Source of the DNA: CAYPEK01 sp964409645
GTDB taxonomy: Bacteria; UBP15; UBA6099
Length of the DNA stretch: 7,378 nucleotides
Reading direction: 5' to 3'
Assembly (NCBI GenBank): GCA_964409645.1
Contig: CAYPEK010000160.1
Coordinates: 1 to 7,378, forward strand
Each line of letters opens with the position of its first letter. Within the stretch, counting starts at the first letter, position 1. Positions 5,167-7,378 of the stretch are shown piece by piece. The position numbers and the translations under genes are program-made. The notes beneath the pieces are model-generated. The model saw only the letters and a list, made by a program, of their open reading frames with translations. It was not told the DNA's origin and searched no databases.

Positions 5167-6915
5167 TCATTCCAGCGAATCGAGAAAATCTTTGAACCAT
5201 TGCTTATCCCGCATATTATCCAGATCGGCATCTTTTAGTATATGTTCTTTAGACGGCAATTTATTGTGTGATTTACTATCTTCAAGCCATCTTTTACAGC
5301 TTTCTTCATCCCCTCTGATAGAGCTAATACATGCGAGGTCATAAGATCCATAGCCGGAAACGATAGCACTTACTTCTTTGAATTTAGACTCAGCCTCAGT
5401 GAACAGTCTGTCAGCCTCGTTGCCTGATTTTGTTTGCGCAAGGGCAGAAAGTGCAATGCCCCAATTGTTGAGCGCTTCATGAAGGTCCGGTTTAATCTTG
5501 ACGGCGGCCTCGTATTTTTCGATTGCCGCATGGAACAATCTGTCAGCTTCGTTGCCTGATTTTATTTTTGCCAGATCATAAAGTGCAAGCCCCCAATTAT
5601 AGAGCGCTTGATGATAGTCGGATTTAATCTTGACGGTGGCATCGTATTTATCGATTGCTGCAAGGAATAACTTTTCGGCTTCGTCACCTGATTTTGTTTT
5701 CGCCAGAGCATCAAGTGCAGCGCCCCAATTATTGAGCGCGACATGAAAGCTCGGTTTACTATCAAAGGCGGCATTGTATTTTTCGATCGCTGCAAGGAAC
5801 AATCTGTCGGCTTCGTCGCCTGATTTTGTTTTTGCATGATCATAAAGTTCGTTACCTAACATGATGTATGACCAAGCTATCATATCTTTTAATGATTCTG
5901 ATTTTTCACCCTTGTATTCACTCTCGATTCTAAGAACTTTTTCATAGTCGCCTGCTACGAATGCGGACTCTATTTCTTGGATACCGACAGACGATTGCTC
6001 AAAAGTAGATATGGCTTTATCTATTTGCTCTTTTAGTCTCAACATGATATCGATTTTTTGATCTTCACCGGGAGGGGAATAAGGCAGAATATCATCGACA
6101 GCATTCTTCAGACTAGTAAAAGGCGCGGAAATAAAACTAGGCGGAAAGCATTTTAGTTCCTGACACAATTTAGTGAAGAAATCGTCGGCGTCGTAGCCTT
6201 TTACATAAAAAGCTTCTTTCCCGGGTGTTAACAGTTTTTCACGAACGTGTGGAGCAGGTTCGTTATCTTTATAGCATATCCAATATAGCCGATTGTCGAA
6301 TCTGGGAAATTCCGTAAGACGTTTGAATACAGGATCGTTTTCTCCGCTGTAACCCACGACGATCCAAAGTCTGGAAGTGCCTGTGGCTTGAAAAGCGCTT
6401 GCGATGCTTTCCGGATAATCGTCTTTCTCAGAATGTATCTGAATAAAACCCGTATGTTGTCCGTGCAGATAAAAGATGGATTTTTCATCGATGTTAGCGG
6501 GAACAAAAATTGAAGTGGTTGCTAGATCGTAAACCGCAGGATATTCACCGATTAGTGAACAAGCACGGATAATCAACGGATCGAAATTTGTGGTTAGCAC
6601 TCTATCAACTATATCTTCATGTATAAGCTGTGCAATACCGATACTTGCCCAGTTCATTTTTGCATTCTTCACATAATTTTTAATAAGCATGAACCTTTTT
6701 TGAGGTTTTAATTTAGACATGCAGGTGCTGTAATCTTTTGTTTCAGCTTTATCGTACCAATCTGAATATTTATTTTTGATGTGTTCAACTATTTCATTTG
6801 CCAAGGGAATTCCAGCAGAAACAGAACATCCTGCCCCTATGAGGAGCGCGCAGCAATGACCATCTTCTTTGCAATCTCTGATATCATTTATTACGTCTTT
6901 GATTGTTGCTTCCAT
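5167..6915 (-). CDS. SIR2-like domain protein with C-terminal 44-residue TPR array; predicted NADase defence protein
   Basis: A 582-residue protein. Residues 1-260 are a SIR2-like domain (SIR2_2 type): LLIGAGCSVSAGIP at 24-37 is the NAD-binding loop, LTTNFDPLI at 107-115 supplies the catalytic-type asparagine (N110), YLHG at 149-152 the histidine (H151), and WIVVGYSGENDP at 184-195 the following loop. All NAD-pocket signatures are intact. Standalone prokaryotic SIR2-like domains in ThsA, DSR1/DSR2 and related anti-phage proteins cleave NAD and stop growth of infected cells; that role here is inference. Residues 361-492 are three exact 44-residue units (AKTKSGDEAD, then an NNWG-like segment), plus a partial fourth to about 508; these look like TPR helices with an inserted loop. 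The tail, LPSKEHILKDADLDNMRDKQWF at 553-574, resembles tails of other such TPR proteins as I recall them. There is no signal peptide or membrane helix, so it is cytoplasmic. GGAG lies 7 nt before the ATG. Codon use is much more AT-rich than in dctQM. Confidence 0.9.
   Translation of the reverse strand: MEATIKDVINDIRDCKEDGHCCALLIGAGCSVSAGIPLANEIVEHIKNKYSDWYDKAETKDYSTCMSKLKPQKRFMLIKNYVKNAKMNWASIGIAQLIHEDIVDRVLTTNFDPLIIRACSLIGEYPAVYDLATTSIFVPANIDEKSIFYLHGQHTGFIQIHSEKDDYPESIASAFQATGTSRLWIVVGYSGENDPVFKRLTEFPRFDNRLYWICYKDNEPAPHVREKLLTPGKEAFYVKGYDADDFFTKLCQELKCFPPSFISAPFTSLKNAVDDILPYSPPGEDQKIDIMLRLKEQIDKAISTFEQSSVGIQEIESAFVAGDYEKVLRIESEYKGEKSESLKDMIAWSYIMLGNELYDHAKTKSGDEADRLFLAAIEKYNAAFDSKPSFHVALNNWGAALDALAKTKSGDEAEKLFLAAIDKYDATVKIKSDYHQALYNWGLALYDLAKIKSGNEADRLFHAAIEKYEAAVKIKPDLHEALNNWGIALSALAQTKSGNEADRLFTEAESKFKEVSAIVSGYGSYDLACISSIRGDEESCKRWLEDSKSHNKLPSKEHILKDADLDNMRDKQWFKDFLDSLE
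5392..5835 (-). repeat. 132-bp tandem repeat inside the SIR2-TPR gene (three units plus a partial)
   Basis: Units at 5835-5704, 5703-5572 and 5571-5440 each encode 44 residues beginning A-K-(T/I)-K-S-G; a fourth, partial unit extends to about 5392. The units are clearly similar at the DNA level as well as in protein, with long shared runs such as the stretch encoding KSGxEADRLF. That points to fairly recent tandem duplication and to copy-number variability. Confidence 0.85.
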
Positions 6916-6976
6916 GATTTTGCTCCGGAAGGAATTGTTTCGCGGAAGTATAGAACGGGGATGTCGGCGTGGTCAA
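6916..6976 (-). promoter_or_regulatory. Promoter and ribosome binding site of the SIR2-TPR gene
   Basis: On the minus strand TTGACC (6976-6971) and TATACT (6952-6947) are 18 nt apart, each five of six to the sigma-70 consensus. Transcription should start near 6940, giving a leader of about 25 nt that contains GGAG (6926-6923), 7 nt before the ATG. This points to constitutive, single-gene expression. No repressor-like dyad is seen over the boxes. Confidence 0.6.
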
Positions 6977-7114
6977 GGGTGCGTTGCTGCAAAGCAAAAT
7001 AGCATGTACAAAGTTGCGGTTTGGCTAGTGTCGGCTGGGTACGACTTGTGCCGGAGTTGCGATCATAATTATTTATTCAATTTTGATACGCATTCTTTTT
7101 TGATACTTAACTGC

Positions 7115-7256
7115 GGGACAGGCACCGCGGGAATGCCGCGTTGCCAGTCCCCTGAAATAATAAAAAATGAATATCGAATGAGAACAAAAATTATAAAAAC
7201 AACAGAGGTGACGTTTTTTTAGGGACTGGCAACGTGTTTTTGGCGGTGCCTGTCCC
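7115..7256. repeat. 142-bp MITE-like unit with inverted 35-37-nt ends
   Basis: The left end (7115-7151) and the right end (7222-7256, reverse complement) share GGGACAGGCACCGC at the outside and GTTGCCAGTCCC at the inside, with different loops between. Each end is itself an imperfect palindrome (GGGACAGGCA against TGCCAGTCCC), and the left copy adds an inner CGCGG/CCGCG stem. The 70-nt core is AT-rich and non-coding. This looks like two copies of a dispersed palindromic repeat in inverted orientation, or a small non-autonomous element. Nothing in 6977-7114 looks like a gene. Confidence 0.65.
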
Positions 7257-7330
7257 GTCTTGAAGCAGCGTGGATGCCGCAGCGCAACTAATAAACGGCG
7301 GGGTGCGGCCAGCCGAGCGGCCATTAATCG
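7257..7330. other. GC-rich non-coding spacer with short direct repeats
   Basis: No gene is seen. The stretch holds GCAGCG twice (7265-7270, 7279-7284) and GCGGCC twice (7305-7310, 7317-7322). Its minus-strand open frame has a repeat-like composition and is judged spurious. It may be a further dispersed repeat, but only one copy is in view. Confidence 0.3.
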
Positions 7331-7378
7331 TTCCCACGCTCTGCGTGGGAATGCTTCTTCCGACGCTCCCGCGTCGGC
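7331..7378. repeat. Pair of tight hairpins running off the right edge
   Basis: TTCCCACGC (7331-7339) and GCGTGGGAA (7343-7351) form a perfect 9-bp stem with loop TCT. After 8 nt, CCGACGC (7360-7366) and GCGTCGG (7371-7377) form a second perfect 7-bp stem. Both stems share the ACGCTC centre, so this is probably the start of a tandem palindromic repeat that continues beyond the window. Confidence 0.7.

Noticed and set aside
7073..7324. 83-codon minus-strand open frame
   Set aside because: It spans the inverted-repeat element and the GC-rich repeat region, with Ala/Arg-rich repeat-derived sequence and no ribosome site.

Overview
The window looks like a piece of a GC-rich bacterial chromosome with an AT-rich accessory stretch, roughly 4270 to 7110. 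No rRNA, tRNA or other taxonomic marker is present. The mix of a TRAP transporter, a secreted phosphodiester-glycosidase-like protein and several dispersed palindromic repeat families fits environmental or gut members of the PVC superphylum (Lentisphaerota, Kiritimatiellota, Verrucomicrobiota). That placement is an impression from memory, not a demonstrated assignment.

Layout, left to right. (1) 1-851, minus strand: an exported NAGPA/DUF2233-type protein whose last residues run off the left edge. (2) 852-1320: an intergenic region with a good minus-strand promoter, three degenerate copies of a GTAG-plus-hairpin REP repeat, and a weaker plus-strand promoter. (3) 1321-3113, plus strand: dctQ and dctM of a TRAP transporter, overlapping by 4 nt, with no dctP beside them. 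(4) 3127-3222: a large inverted repeat of the 'accacnaagacacnaagacac' type lying between convergent dctM and the next gene. (5) 3228-4241, minus strand: a family 2 glycosyltransferase fused to a C-terminal Rossmann-like nucleotide-binding domain. (6) 4437-5036: a REPtron, in which a REP-associated tyrosine transposase (RAYT) sits between two perfect 36-nt inverted REP copies. The reading frame is broken by one in-frame TAA between the HUH motif and the predicted catalytic tyrosine. (7) 5053-5118: a half copy of the repeat in (4), whose hairpin may terminate the next gene. (8) 5167-6915, minus strand: a 582-residue protein with an N-terminal SIR2-like (predicted NADase) domain and a C-terminal array of exact 44-residue TPR units, with a strong promoter and Shine-Dalgarno site. 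(9) 6953-7378: no credible gene, but a 142-bp element with inverted ends, a palindromic GC-rich stretch, and a pair of tight hairpins running off the right edge.

Functionally, dctQM is a solute-uptake module awaiting a binding protein encoded elsewhere, and the glycosyltransferase is probably for surface polysaccharide or glycan. The SIR2-TPR gene is the best candidate for an interesting system: a self-contained, probably horizontally acquired, NAD-depleting abortive-infection gene in a repeat-rich accessory region. Its tandem 132-bp repeats could change copy number and so alter what the protein senses. The repeat families are unusually dense for 7 kb and share the GTAG-plus-hairpin design that RAYT enzymes act on.
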